NCBI RefSeq assembly: GCF_943734655.1
Contig: NC_071353.1
Coordinates: 156,006,179 to 156,070,178, forward strand
Length of the DNA stretch: 64,000 nucleotides
Reading direction: 5' to 3'
Origin: Sabethes cyaneus
Lineage: Eukaryota; Arthropoda; Insecta; Diptera; Culicidae
Part shown: one piece after another, positions 44,610-56,759 of the stretch
Layout of the letters: the number at the start of each line of letters is the position of its first letter
Position numbering within the stretch: the stretch's first letter is position 1
The notes under the pieces: generated by a model
What the model saw: the letters and a program-made list of their open reading frames with translations, nothing else
What the model was told of the DNA's origin: nothing
The model's database searches: none
Program-made: the position numbers and the translations under genes

Positions 44610-44840
44610 AAACGTATTTGGCTGATAATTCTCGCTACATCTCACGGGTTTCATTTCTTTTTAACTTTAATTTAAAGTAAAATCAAAGTGAAAATGAAAC
44701 ACCGGGCAGGATCGCCAATATGGCGCTTCAGTTACCGTAAGGAGCCAATCACATTTACACGTCTCACCTTCCTTGCTGATGGTCCGATCAAAACGAAAGA
44801 TGATGATTGGATCAATCACGTTTGTCGCTTTTCAATGGTA
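44610..44840. repeat. Interspersed repeat, second copy at 39330-39510
   Basis: Both carry TATTTGGCTGATAATT, GGTTTCATTTCTTTTTA, CACCGGGCAGGATCGCCAAT, and TGATGGTCCGATCAAAACGA. Confidence 0.75.
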
Positions 44841-44989
44841 AACAAATTCGAATAAACAATTCATTTCTATCAAAGATTACTGTGATGTTTTGCTGAAATT
44901 CTCATTCAAAATATTTCTTCTACATGCTTCAGGAGAAAGGATGGTATCAAATGCTAAAATAATTTAAACCTCCGCTGCCATAAAAATTA

Positions 44990-47900
44990 TCCCCCTAAGT
45001 CCTAATCCAATCCGAAGCCTCACAGTCCGCGCTGCGCTTTAAATCCACATAAAAGTTGACCAACAACGCCTCCGCACATTCTTCTTCCGTTCGATCGGGA
45101 TTTTTAAATCCACTCAAGCCGCAGTTTCAGTACAACTCTCCACAGAGCGAAGCGCCCCTCCAACCCGGCAGAGGCAGCACCGACTGGCTGTGGACGCGAA
45201 GACGTGGGAACGTACTTGAATCCGGCAGCCAGGTGCCACTGGCACTGGCACTGTAGCTGCTTGCCTGCTGGCGCAACCTGCCGTTTCGTCGCTTCGGAAA
45301 GTGGCACCCTCCACTGTAGTTGTTTTTGTTTTTTTTGTTTCAGATCAGGAAAGCTCAAAATTAGCACACCTCTAACGCGAGCAAGCTCAGCGACTCGATT
45401 GGCTGAGTCAGAGCAATCCGAAGCCCCGAACGGCTACTGTTACACACATCTGCGCGTGTTATCTTCTGGCCCGTTCAGTAACAACAATTTTCCCGCCTGT
45501 TCGCCAGAACAGGTTCCACGCACGCTCTGCTCTGTGCCATGCCACTGGACCGGAATCCGATCGTCGTCGTGCGTTTCGGTTGTTGTTCTTGTGTTTCGAT
45601 AGCGACAGGGAAACAGGTTCTCTCTCTCTGGAACACTTCCAGCTTTCCAAGCGGCTGCTGTTGCAGGCAGCGAAGAACACGACGACTGGATCTGGATGCT
45701 CCAGATTTCCCCTTCAACTCGTCCGGAATCTCGGCTGCGGCTCGGTTGTTGCAGCAGCATCGTTGCGGGAAGAAGCCTTGACCCGAATTCCGGACAGCAA
45801 GCAATGCTGCAGCATAGGGTGGATTATACCTAACAGCAGCAGCAGCAGCAGCGGTGGAGTCGTTCCGTTTGAATCCTCGCCCGGTTGTCGGCCGTAAGGT
45901 GGGATTAGCCTAGTCTGTTGAATGGGAGAAATTGCCTGGAACTCGCTAGAGAGTCAGGGTGCTTTGAAATGGTGTCACCTTCTTTAGTGGACGTTAATCG
46001 ATTGATTCGTAGAACAAATCTATTACTCTTGGCTGTAGGTTTGAAGTTGATAATGATAATAACGATGATTTTGGGATACATTTTAAAAACTCGTTTTTCA
46101 GTTTTCGTTTAAGGAAAATAAGCACTATCGGTACTTACCTTGGATTGAGCATGACTAAAATGTTAGATTTACAGCTCGGCTGTAAATCAAACGCCGATGT
46201 TCCGCTTCCAGTTTGTTGCTTCCTGTAACGAAAAAGATAAAGAAAAAGGTGTTAATTTATTAGAAATGTTGAGTTATAGCTGTAAAATTTGGGTTAATCT
46301 GCTTCAGCACTGTAACTACGTGGTTTCTATTAAAGATTTGCATTTCACCGGACCCGAACACAAGCCATAAAAGTCAACTGTACAAACCGTGTATCTTTCC
46401 ATCGGACCATTAATTTGTGCCAGCCTATTTGACATGTGCATTTTCACAATCTGCCTTAAATCATTGCGGACCACCAAAGAAAACATCCGTAACAATCGGC
46501 TCTTCCCGGAGCGCTTCAATCGAATCAGTCCAAAACTCATAATCTAGACACCAATTTCAACAATTAGCTCAGCGGTGCTGCACCGAACAGCACGCTGCTG
46601 CCAGGCAGCGCGGCAACAGCCATTGCCACCTCACGGAAAACCAGGAGAGCTTACAGTTAATTCACTTACTTTTTGCGTACTCGCTTTCTCGGGGTTCCTG
46701 CCGTTCCCGCGCCTACCGCCTCCCCTGTACTCTATCCTGTACGGCACAAAAACAAACCGAACATTTCTTCGCGTGAAATCAACAGCAACTCCGGCGGTGG
46801 CTCCGGAGACTTCCAGGTAGCGCAGAGGCAGAGTGTTAGCTTTTCCCGGCTTTCCATCGCTTCCGAGCTGCGCTTCTTTCGCCGACGAAACGAGCCGTAG
46901 CGGACCGGGTGGCAACGAGTGAAATGAAAAACTGCAACTCCGGCCTATTTTCCCGCTGCCGCTGCTGCTGTTGGCTGGTGTGAAGAAGAAATCTGGAGAA
47001 AGCGCAACACCTGATGGCTCCGCTGGAAGCGTACAGGTTGCCCGCTGCCAGCTAGCCCCTGTGTTAGCTGCTTGGTGTGCCCGTTTTAGGCGCGAGCATT
47101 GAAAAATAAACAAAAAAACATCAACATGAATGAGGTGATGCACTTAGCGCTGCACTCGGTGCAGCGTTGGAATGCTGCCACGTCTTCGTGCGGTCGGTCA
47201 TTTTTCTGGAAGAAAAACACTTTTCAGCTCACAAGTACAGGTACTGCTTCTGACGAGCTCTTTAGCATATAATTGTTTCCCGCTATACATCCATCTGGGA
47301 GATCCGAGATATTTTCGAGAAACTAAAACGACTAAACTTATCTTAAAACAGACCCTCATCACTGTCACTCTTCGGCTGCATCAATCAGCGCTGTGGTGCG
47401 CCATCAACGGGAATAGACGGTCATCGTTTCGGCCCAATTATCGCACCTTTCTTAACACCTGGGTCTCCCGGTCGGGAACCGACATCGGGAACTGCCGGAG
47501 AAGCTCGAATCGATCCCCGGGTCGGCTTCGATCTGTCAAGCGTCTGTCAGCAACCTGAACTGACAGTCGTACCGCAAATTCACCGATCACGATCGATCCA
47601 GGCAAACGTAGCCAAATTGTTTGATCAAGCGAATCCGTGTCAACCGTGAGTGTTTCAACCGGGTGCCAACAACTTTCTGTTTCAGTTAGTTCTTCGGGTG
47701 GAACTTGTCGCGCGTCAAATTGTGACAAACCACCACCTCCCGGTGGAAGTGATTTGCATCGTCTTAAGTGTGTGTACGTGTGGTCCTCAAGCAGCCGACG
47801 GAGTCGGCAATTAACCACCCATCGCCACCGCCACCAACGCAGCCAGCGCCGCCGGAATCAGATCGTGAAGTAGCAGAGTTTCGCCCATCTTCACGCAGCG

Positions 47901-48450
47901 GATCATCCGTCGTCCATAGCCATCATTAGCCGGGCCGTTCGTTTGGCGATGATACCCCCGGCGCGTGAAGATCTCCATTAGCCTACAACGAACGAACGAA
48001 CGAAATCAGATCTCACCCAGTCCGCAGAGTCCAGTTCAGCTCCGATCCAGGCTCGGTTGCGTGTGATCAAGTGATTGTGATCGGCCGGAGGGAAAGCCCC
48101 GGCGGTGATGATTTGATTATTTTCTGGTTCTGTTTTCATGAAAAATTAAAAAACCGATTGGATTCATTTTCCCGCTGCTGCAGGTAGTGGTGGCTCCGGT
48201 GCGGCACTGCACGAAACGGCCCGGCATGCGTCGATCTTCGATCGACATCTTCGAATTGCCTAGCTAGCTAGCTAGCGGACTGCCGTGTGCGGCCCATGCG
48301 GAGACCTACTTTTGCCGGTCTGGTTGTGCGGAGGCTACTTCTTCAATTACGGCTGGCTACTGCGCTAGCCAGCAGCACCGGCCACACGAAGAAGCTATCT
48401 GATCAATTTACTTGCCAATGTTGTATATACCTACATTGGTTGTCGAAGTA
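44990..48450. other. GC-rich, host-like region (candidate promoter/leader)
   Basis: Largely TE-free, with elevated GC, GCAGCA runs (45835-45855), a CTAGCTAG run (48263-48275) and leader-like AAGTG/GTGA words at 47640-48110, including an arthropod-initiator-like TTTCAGTTAGT at about 47682. Overlapping open frames on both strands reflect composition; none shows a domain I recognise. It probably contains a transcription start or 5' exons of a host gene, with splice-like units on the minus strand at 46139 and 48699. Confidence 0.4.
46139..46222 (-). other. Exon-like unit, copy 1 (84 bp)
   Basis: On the minus strand a pyrimidine tract and TTACAG precede 84 bases that end CCAAG|GTAAGTACC. One frame is open throughout (phase 1 in, phase 0-compatible length of 28 codons), reading QQTGSGTSAFDLQPSCKSN then ILVMLNP. 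The same layout is repeated at 48699-48782. It could be a host exon or a splice-like relic in a duplicated repeat. Confidence 0.4.
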
Positions 48451-49338
48451 GCAGAAGCACCTTGCAGTCGAACGTAGATCGGGATCGGGTTTGTAACTCC
48501 GAGATCAGATTGCTTTCGAGAGAAGAAAAAATATAATTACAACGGAACAAGGTATTGTTCGTGGAAGTAAAAATGTGTCTCAACTTTGAAAAGAACACTG
48601 CTTGCGGTGTCTGCATGCGTCCATACGGATTTGGGATATATTTTAAAAATTCGTTTTTCAGTTTTTGTTTTTCGGAAATAAACACTATCGGTACTTACCT
48701 TGGATTGGGCACGACTAAAGTATTACATTAACGAGTTGGTTGTAAATCAAACGCCAACGTTCCGCTTCCAGTTTGCTGTCTTCTGTAATAAAAAAAGAAA
48801 AGGGTGTTATTTTATTGGAAAATAAGAATTATAGCTGTAAAATGTGGGTTAATTTGTTTGAGAATTCACAATTTCTATTTAAAGTTCGTATTTCACCGAA
48901 CCTGAACCAGCCTTAATAATCCAACCGTTCGAACGGTTCAAACCGAGTATTTGTGCATCGGACGGACAACTTGAAAGTGATAAAACTATCCATCCTCTTC
49001 GATCGTTTACATTCGATTATATTGTTGTAACATTGAACTTAGAGGAACTTGATGTCCTGAACGTAAAATGTGTTCGTAATAAAGAGAAACTATCTCTCCC
49101 CTACAACCGATCATTTTGAAAAAATTTATTCAAAACTAAAATAAATTTCATGACCCACCTTTGCCAACGGTATTCCGTCAAACTTTCTTCAACAGCAACC
49201 TCAACTGTTCAATGCTTTTGCAATGCTTTTACGAAGTGCCAAAGTGAAGCCCAAATGTTCAATATTTTCCAATGGAAGAGCGCGAATGTACATTTATTGG
49301 GCTTCAAATGTTTTGTTCACCGTATTCCTTATTCCTTT
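48451..49338. other. Second copy of the exon-like block and flanks
   Basis: 48630-48960 repeats the block at 46070-46410 in the same orientation at roughly three-quarters identity by eye. After 49000 nothing is recognised. Confidence 0.5.
48699..48782 (-). other. Exon-like unit, copy 2 (84 bp)
   Basis: Same splice acceptor (ATTACAG), same donor (AAG|GTAAGTACC) and exactly the same 84-bp length as at 46139-46222. The frame open in copy 1 has a TAA here (after DLQPTR), so this copy is probably non-coding or decayed. Confidence 0.35.
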
Positions 49339-49479
49339 GTATTTTCTTTCGAATTGATGTATATCGGTGAAACCTTTAAACTTTCCTATACTTTTATTAC
49401 GTTTCGTAGGCCGAAACGTAATAAAAGTATAGGAAAGTTTAAAAGTTTCACCGATATACATCAATTCGAAAGAAAATAC
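49339..49479. repeat. Near-perfect 68-bp inverted repeat with a 5-base loop
   Basis: Arms 49339-49406 and 49412-49479 differ at a single base. ATACATTTATTGGGCT-type wording is found both before (49288) and after the hairpin (49474). Confidence 0.95.
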
Positions 49480-50330
49480 ATTTATTGGGCTCGTACCAAA
49501 CCGTTTCTTTTCGGTTGGGAGACTTTGTAAACATGTAGCCAAGAGTGGTTCATAGTTTTTTAAATTTAATAATTCGATGCAGCGGGACACTTTTACGACC
49601 ATCAACCTTTTTTCGACGACCTGTCTCTCCTCGAAGGTTCTAAATCACACAACGCAAAGTACGCTAGTAACGAATTGACTTTCATCGCAATCTTATAATG
49701 GTATTTAAGACCAATTTAGCTAATTGGGCTCTTCGGCAATCGATCGATTAAAGCAAACCTTTCTTGGTCTGTTTTAGGTAAGTGTAGACGCTGATCCGAG
49801 AAGCCTGAAATACCGGATGTATCATATTGGCGATCCTGCCAATTTGATCCAACCATCGCCATCGGTGCGTTTGTAAGAGCAAAGTATTTGCGTTGCTTTG
49901 CTTAGCCTCGCAAAACTGAAAAACGAAAAAAGAGATAGAAGCTCCCGAACTTCTGGAACCATGAATTAGAAAATTTATCAACAAGAGCGCGTCTTTACCT
50001 TGGGGCGTTATCACTATACAAATGCGACCCATCACTGGTACAATGACAATGGCGTCACTGTGACTGCCAGCTAGTAAGTCAAATCCGGCCAGTATCACGG
50101 AGTTTAAAGCCATTCGAAGAATTTCGACTGGGAAGGAAGGAACTGAGAAAAAATCCTAGGCCAGCAAGCGACGAAACGAGTGAGAAAACCTCTAGTCGCT
50201 AGAATACCGCATTGAATCGCTATTGATGCTGTTATGGATAACGTGCCGTTGAATTTACGTGTGCGCCCTGTATATGTTAGAAATTCTCAGCTTCCAGAGT
50301 TTTCATTCCTCCTAGTCTAGTTTCTAGTAC
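49480..50330. other. Non-coding stretch with shared repeat motif
   Basis: 49798-49850 shares 'CTGA(A/G)ATACCGGAT' and TTGGCGATCCTGCCAATTT with 53525-53572. A minus-strand 121-codon frame (49748-50113) spans it without recognisable domains. Confidence 0.4.
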
Positions 50331-50514
50331 GAATTGGTACAAACTTAAATTCAATTGCAGATCACTTTCAAACCCAATTTAAGTATAATTTCAAGCTGAA
50401 TTCTAAACCCAATTTGAGTCAGTCTAATTTAAGGTCAACAGCAAGTTCAATTTTATGCGAAATTTGGTGTCTAATTTTAAATGCAATTTCAGCTCTGTTG
50501 CGACAAATTTGACC
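50331..50514. repeat. Degenerate CAATTTCAAG-type array
   Basis: Short diverged units (AATTTAAG, AATTTCAAGC, AATTTGAG) in the opposite orientation to the array after 50825. Confidence 0.55.
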
Positions 50515-50820
50515 GAAATTGCAGCCACTCTGCGTGCGCACAATCGACCCACCGACGGTGAACAAGTTGATGCTGTTTACCCGGATTTCAAGGCAGCATT
50601 TGATCGGGTAGATCCCGTAATTCTGACCTACCAGTAAACTGGAGAACGGTTTAGTTCATATTTGACAAACCGATCGCTTTGCGCTAAGATCGGAGCTTCT
50701 CGCCCTGCGAAGTAGTGTAGTGGTTACGAAGGCTTCGGGCGTCCCCCAGGGGAGTACCACTGGACCACTTTTGTTTTCGCTATTTAGTAACAAACTTTCT
50801 GTTAACTGCCATCTTGAAGC
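50515..50820 (+). pseudogene. Jockey-like non-LTR retrotransposon RT fragment
   Basis: It reads GEQVDAVYPDFKAAFDRVDP, a break, then in other frames YLTNRSL and SGVPQGSTTGPLLF. These are the RT motifs 'VD.VY.DF.KAFD.VDH' and 'GVPQGS.LGPLLF' of Jockey/CR1-type elements. It is frameshifted and lies between two degenerate arrays. Confidence 0.8.
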
Positions 50821-50824
50821 TTCA

Positions 50825-51190
50825 CTACAAATTTGAATTGGAAATTGGATTTGAAATTATACTTACTTGTAAATATGGAGTAACTTGGACTGGACGTTTT
50901 ACTTGGAATCAGACACGAAATTGAACCTAAAACGGAATTTGAAGTTTTTATTTAAAATTGGACTTCGATTAGACTTGGAATTGGATTTAAAATTGATGTT
51001 GGTATTTGAATAAAAATTGATTTGAAATTAAAATCGAAATTGAACCCAAAAATGGAATTAAAATTGTACAAGTTTGGAATTGGAGTACATTGAAACCATT
51101 AATTTTGATTTACAATTGAACCTAAAATTGTAGTTAAATCAGACATGATATTGCGCTTAAAATTAAACCTTCAATTCTTCTTGCAAACGA
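50825..51190. repeat. Degenerate TTGAAATTGGAC-type array
   Basis: Diverged units of roughly 10-14 bp around 'gaaattgga(c/t)tt'. It continues directly into a polypyrimidine tract. Confidence 0.75.
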
Positions 51191-52420
51191 ACTTAAATTC
51201 CGTTTTCCTCTTCTTGATACACTGTCTTTCGTCTTTTATGTCTTTTTAATCTGTTTTTGGTTCTCTTTTTTGCCTTTCCATTCCGGTTTTTCTTTTTGTC
51301 ACCCGTTTTCGTCTTTTTCTCTTCCGTTTTATCTCTTTCTTTAGTCCGTTTTTCCTGTTTTCTCCTTTTATATTCGGTTTGCCCTCTTTTTTCCCTTTTT
51401 CTCAATTCCTTTATGTTTTTTATATCTCGCGTTATTGTTCTTTATCCGTTAGATTTCTCTTGCTTTTTGTTCCGAATTCCCTTTTTTTGACTAGTTTCTC
51501 TCTTGGTTTTCCTTTTTTTCTGCCCGCTGCTGTTTTCTCTTTCTCTGTTCCTTTTCTATTACTGCTCCGCTTGTCGCCCTTTACCTGAGTCCTGAATTTC
51601 TTCTGTTTCGTTTTTCGACTTTTTTCTTCGTTTTCAGGCCCTGTCCTATTTTCCTGCTTCGTTTTTTTGTCATTTTCTGTTCACGTTCGGTTTTTTGGTC
51701 CCGGTTTTATCGTCGCTTTTCAACTCTTTTTCTATCCCTTTCCTTCTACCCCTTTTCATTCGTTCTTCGTTCGTTTTTTTCCGTTCGTCTGATCAGTTCT
51801 TCCTCTTATTATGTCCATCTTTTCTGTCACGTTCTGTTTTTCTTTTCCATTTTATCCCTTTTGTCGTTCATTAGCATTTTTCTTCTTTTTTCTGCTCTTT
51901 CTGCTCCATTCTGCTGCACTCGTATTTGCTCCTTTTCTTTTATATTCCTTCCGTTTCCTTCTTCCGCTTTTTTATCCATTTTTTTTTCTTTTTTTCTGTC
52001 CAGTTCATCCTTATTTTCTATCTCGCTTTCTTAGTTTTTTTTTAGTGTTCAGCCTTCTTTCCTCTTCTTACTTACTTACTTAATTAGCTCCAGACCGTGG
52101 TTTCCTCTGCTGTACGAAGAAGCCGTTTCCTCTTCTGTTCTTCACCTTTTTCAGTTCAGTCTCCTCGTTTTTATCTTGCGCTTTCCATTTTTTTCTCTCG
52201 TTTTCTTCTTCTGTTCTACTTTTTTCCTGTTTTATGTTCCCTTTTCGCTCATATTCTGTCGCGGTTTTTCTTTCGATTTTTTGATGCCAGTTTTTATTCT
52301 TTTCTCCCTCACAATTTTCCATTCCTTCCAGTGCCGTTTAGTCCAGTTTTTGTCACATTTTCCTTTGTGTTTTTATTCATTTTACTCCATCCTTTTTCCT
52401 TTTTAAGCAATTAATTAATA
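51191..52420. repeat. Polypyrimidine tract, about 1.2 kb
   Basis: T/C-rich with spaced G, like 19862-20700. All long Phe/Ser/Leu frames and their antisense Lys/Glu/Arg frames are artefacts. Confidence 0.88.
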
Positions 52421-52635
52421 CCCGGCCGATTAAATGAATAACTGCAGTCTACACACCCATCGGCTCAATAGCTTCCGAGTCTATAAGGGTTATATAGACA
52501 GACGGACAGACAGAGAGACAGAAGTTCAATATTATAGGTAAAAGTATGGTTTGGCCTGAAAATTACCAAATAATCGACAGATGGCACATCTTTTTCACAC
52601 ACTTTCAAAAAGAAACAGCAAAGCCTTCGGTATAA

Positions 52636-52700
52636 ACGTCTTTCAGACTTGGGTCTTCTTTATCGACAAACTTCGCAACCGATTGCTAGAGTAAAGGGGG
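52636..52700 (-). mobile_element. SINE 3' fragment
   Basis: The reverse complement contains GGTTGCGAAGTTTGTCGATA and AAGAAGACCCAAGTC, the block shared with 8455-8585 and 12108-12148. Confidence 0.55.
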
Positions 52701-52844
52701 CAGTTACTGGGCTAGTGCGCCGACCCCGACTGACTCTTGACTGCAACAATCGCACTGAATTCCACTTCAAATTAGTCTCGATAATGGACTTCAACAGTGG
52801 AATTAAATTAGAACTGCAGTTGGACCTAAAATGGGACACTATAT

Positions 52845-53408
52845 CCTAATCTAATCTAATCTAATCTCACACTAACGCAGCCAATTCTTGAAGGCATCCT
52901 GGAAAATAACGATTAAGCTTGAATCAATCATTTTTCTTGTCAACGGCCAGGCCAACTGCGCAGCATGTACGGCAGAGAGAATTTCAAGGAATCAAGTGGA
53001 ACCAAAAAAATACCTAATTCCATTGAACTCTTTGAAATCAAGGGGAAGCAAGAAAGCGTGGACCTCCCGTATCAAACGCTTCCCATATACATAGATCAGG
53101 GATGAACTAATGGCATTTAGACCGAAAGTCAGGCTGCAATTGGCCAAGGATATAGCGCCTTATATCACTCTCGGAAAATAGATTAGTCTACCAAAATTAT
53201 TAGTGTAATAATTCAACATGAAAATTAAGTCGTGTGGCTCAATGGCACGCCTACAACTACAGTTGTAAGGTTAGGAACTGACCAACCACACGATCCTGCA
53301 CCTCCTAGCTTGGCTACTCAATCGTACATCGTATTGAAGTATTTCCAGCTATGGCCACGTGGAGGCGCTAGGTAGGGGCTTGGGATTGCCTTCCCCATTT
53401 CATACCCA
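52845..53408 (-). mobile_element. 564-bp retroposon with 22-bp target duplication
   Basis: The 22-base sequence GACCTAAAATGGG...TATAT flanks it at 52823-52844 and 53409-53430. The left end is a (TAATC)n tail. The body shares several blocks with 30348-30923 and 38045-38366. 53230-53293 can fold like a tRNA (8-bp outer stem TCGTGTGG/CCACACGA, A-box-like TGGCTCAATGG). Confidence 0.85.
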
Positions 53409-53430
53409 GACCTAAAATGGGACACTATAT

Positions 53431-54360
53431 TGGGTTTGAAATTAGTTTCGAATTCAGCTTAAGTTCGGAAGTGACATTCTGAGTTATTAAACAGTAAACA
53501 GAGTTTCGGTTAGTTTTGTCAAGATGCCTGAGATACCGGATATCGTTTTGGCGATCCTGCCAATTTTATCCAACATTAACGTCGCCAAGTTTTTGTTTTG
53601 CACTTGTTGTGGCGCTAAAGTAGAGGAGATCTACTTTTAGCTCATCTATTTAGATAGGCAACAAACGAAGCCGCCTGTCTATTAAGAATCACTCCCCTAC
53701 TGATGTGAGTTGAGGACTTGTTCGTCGACTATAAAGCAACATATACAACAAAATAATTTTACCGCGTTCCGGGTATCTTTGCCTGATTTATGTAATTTCT
53801 CGACCATCCTCTCGTGAAGCTCTGCATTGTTCAGGAGTCGTCAACCGAAAATGGTCAGAAATCGTTTCTCTTCAGATACCTCCCCCGGTTTGGAACGGGA
53901 CCTTTTGAGGAATCTACGGCCGAAAGAGCTTGTTTCACATTCTCGATGGACACCATCAAGTGTGACAGATACATGTTGGGATTTTTCCCCAGTAACCTTT
54001 GAAATTGCCACAAACTGTCGTCTGTTATTATCACAATTCTGCCAAGCTAGCGTGCTCAAGTTTAATTAACATTAAGTTCAAGATGAATTCAAGGAGTAGA
54101 ATAAGTATATAGGAAGAATCCAGTAGAAATCTAAAAAATGCCCGGGAGTATTCCATGAAGAAATGAAAAGAAATCCAAAAAATCCAAAAGTAGAAAAACT
54201 TCAAAAGCATAGGACGAGTTTAAAGTGTCCAAAAAGAGAACAATAAGTGTTCAAGAAAATTATTGGAAGAGTTCTAGAACAGTCCAGAAATAGTCTAAGA
54301 GGAGTTCAGAAAAAGCCCAAGACGAGTATAAAAAGTCTTGAAGTAGTCCAAAAAATCCAG
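53431..54360. other. Non-coding stretch with degenerate short repeats
   Basis: 53525-53572 is the second copy of the motif at 49798. 54080-54360 holds loose 'agtccaaaa/agttcaagaa' units. No gene. Confidence 0.45.
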
Positions 54361-56759
54361 CTGCATTTGTTTTTTTAGGTTACAACGATAGTACTGCCGT
54401 CTCTCAGTAATTGGCGGACAGAACGGACGCTTCCCACAGACCGCCAAAATGGGGAGCCCAAATTTCAATGATGGTATTTAGCTATAAGCGCCGATAGTTT
54501 GACCGAAAGACAACCGGTCGCTTGTCATTAGTATGTCTTCCACGAACTTGTAGGATGCCTTCAAGCTGGCTAGGGTTAGCTTTAACAACGTCCGTGGTGA
54601 AAATACGTCTGTTTGAATTGAGGATTGCTAATTCAACATTGGGGATGTCAGGATCTCGTAATTGAAATCGAAATAGTATAAAAGTTTATAAAATCACTCG
54701 TGATTGCTGTGAATAGGTTTTTACATTGATACAAAGCCTGCAGGAAATTAGGGAACTTGCGTTTAACAACATGCTTCTAAAATTGTCAAAGGCAATAACC
54801 AGGCGATAAAGTTTATCTGATCATTTCTAGCCTGTAACAATGGTGGCCGGCCCGAATATGCTTGAAGTAATCCATGTGGAAGGACCAATTTTGCGTTACT
54901 TTTTCGTACATTTTAGCCAGTATCGCACCAACGTTCCAATGTAATCGATCAGGTTTCAATCGTTACTGGTTCATCCATACAGACAAAAGACAATTTGCAG
55001 TTGTCAACACATACGACCTAAGCGATCAGTTTACAGTCTCAAAACGTTAGATTAATTACTCACCAAACTTGTCACCCACTAACGGTCCATTGCTTCGCGT
55101 GCTGTGTGTGTGGCATGTTGTGCTGTCTTGTTAAAACCACACACCACACCACAAATCCAATGCTTATAAAAATATGGACCAATGATTCCACCGGTCCATT
55201 GACCGCATCGAAGAGTGCATTTTTCTGAATGCATTGGTAGTTCTTGCAGTAGCTGTGGCTGCCCAAAACACCAAATGTGACAATTTTGTTTGTTGACACT
55301 TCATCGCTTAACACACGCTTTTCTGTAAAAAGCGGATCCGCCTCAAGTTGGTTTGCCAAAGATGCAAGGCTACGCCGAAACAGGTAATTCGATCAGGATT
55401 GGACATAATTGAGACAAGAAGGTTTCCTTTTTATAATCGTTGCCAGATGACTTCTTTGTATGGATTTCGAAATTTCGACGTAGGACTACGTCTTTGTTTA
55501 CTATACTGGGACTGGGTAGCACTTTGTGAAAACGAAAATAGAAGTGTAACGTTTGAATGAAAGATTTCAAATGGTAATAACTACTGAACGACTGAACGAA
55601 ACTGAATAATTGGGTATTTTAGTGGTATATACATTTCCGCATATTCTGACAAGATATGATGCCATTCAATCGCTACATGAAGACTTTTCCGAATTTGACT
55701 AATAAAAGTAATGAAAAAAATTTTTTTTTATATTTGAAAAAAAATTGGAATAAGACGATAGCTTATAAGTAAACCACTTTTCTTTTTACCTCACCTTAGA
55801 CAACACAGTGAATAGATACACTATGGTCATCGAACGATACAGGTTTCATATGAGAAGCTTTAAAAGCTCGGTTAAAATGAAGAGCTCTATCAGAGAGATA
55901 GAAGAGAGGGAGAGAACTTCTGACATCAAGTCAATCAATCGGCTTGGTTGATATCTGTCAAATAGCAAATCATTCTAGTTTTGATTTTTATTAATTTTTT
56001 CATCGAATATTGACTTAATTGAAATAAAAAAAGAACTGCTAGATTCAGGAAACGACGGGCTATCAAATAAGATAGAAAAATCTACTTTTTTGGGAAAATT
56101 AAAATACCCAATTTATATGTCGCTGGATAGATAAAATGACCAGCAATTTTATGAAGGGGGTTAGAGAACAAATTTATGGAGGACGTAAGAGGGGGGGGGG
56201 GTTCCTATACAAATGAAACACAACTTTCCTCAAAACTCGAGAATTGAATTTGAATATTTCACTTTTCTCTTTTAAACATTCACTTAAACAATGGCGCTCA
56301 CAGATTCTTATAAACATACATATGCCAGAAATGCAGTTTACATTAGTCTTTGATCTAATGATCTGATATAGTCCTACGTCACTCTCTCGTTCAACCCTTA
56401 GGGCTGTATACCTTGTAGTTTTTTTTCACATTTTAGGATAAATTTTATGAACAAACCAGAGGGACATCAATGGGAAACCTTCTTCGACATTTCGAAGGGA
56501 ACTTTTCATGGTAAACATAGAAGATGAACAAGCGAAATAAAATAAAACTTTCTTACCAGCCCATTGAATATGTTGATAATTTTGCGAGATAAATTCGCTG
56601 AAATTCTTGTTTGTTTCGTAGATTCCCATTATTTTAGTTTAAGGAACAGAACAGTTAACCACCAAACTTCATTTTGCTATAGAAAAATGGCTATAAAATA
56701 ATCCATTCTTGATTAGTTTTTAGAGAAAACAATAATTGAAACAAATCATTAGTGGTCAA
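54361..56759. other. Stretch without callable genes
   Basis: GACGTAGGACTACGTC at about 55478 recurs elsewhere. 56147-56245 is a fragment of the 143-bp Helitron-core unit. Otherwise AT-rich and anonymous. Confidence 0.4.

Noticed and set aside
46631..47143. 170-codon minus-strand frame in GC-rich DNA
   Set aside because: Frames are open on both strands here, no domain is recognisable, and it begins in low-complexity sequence.
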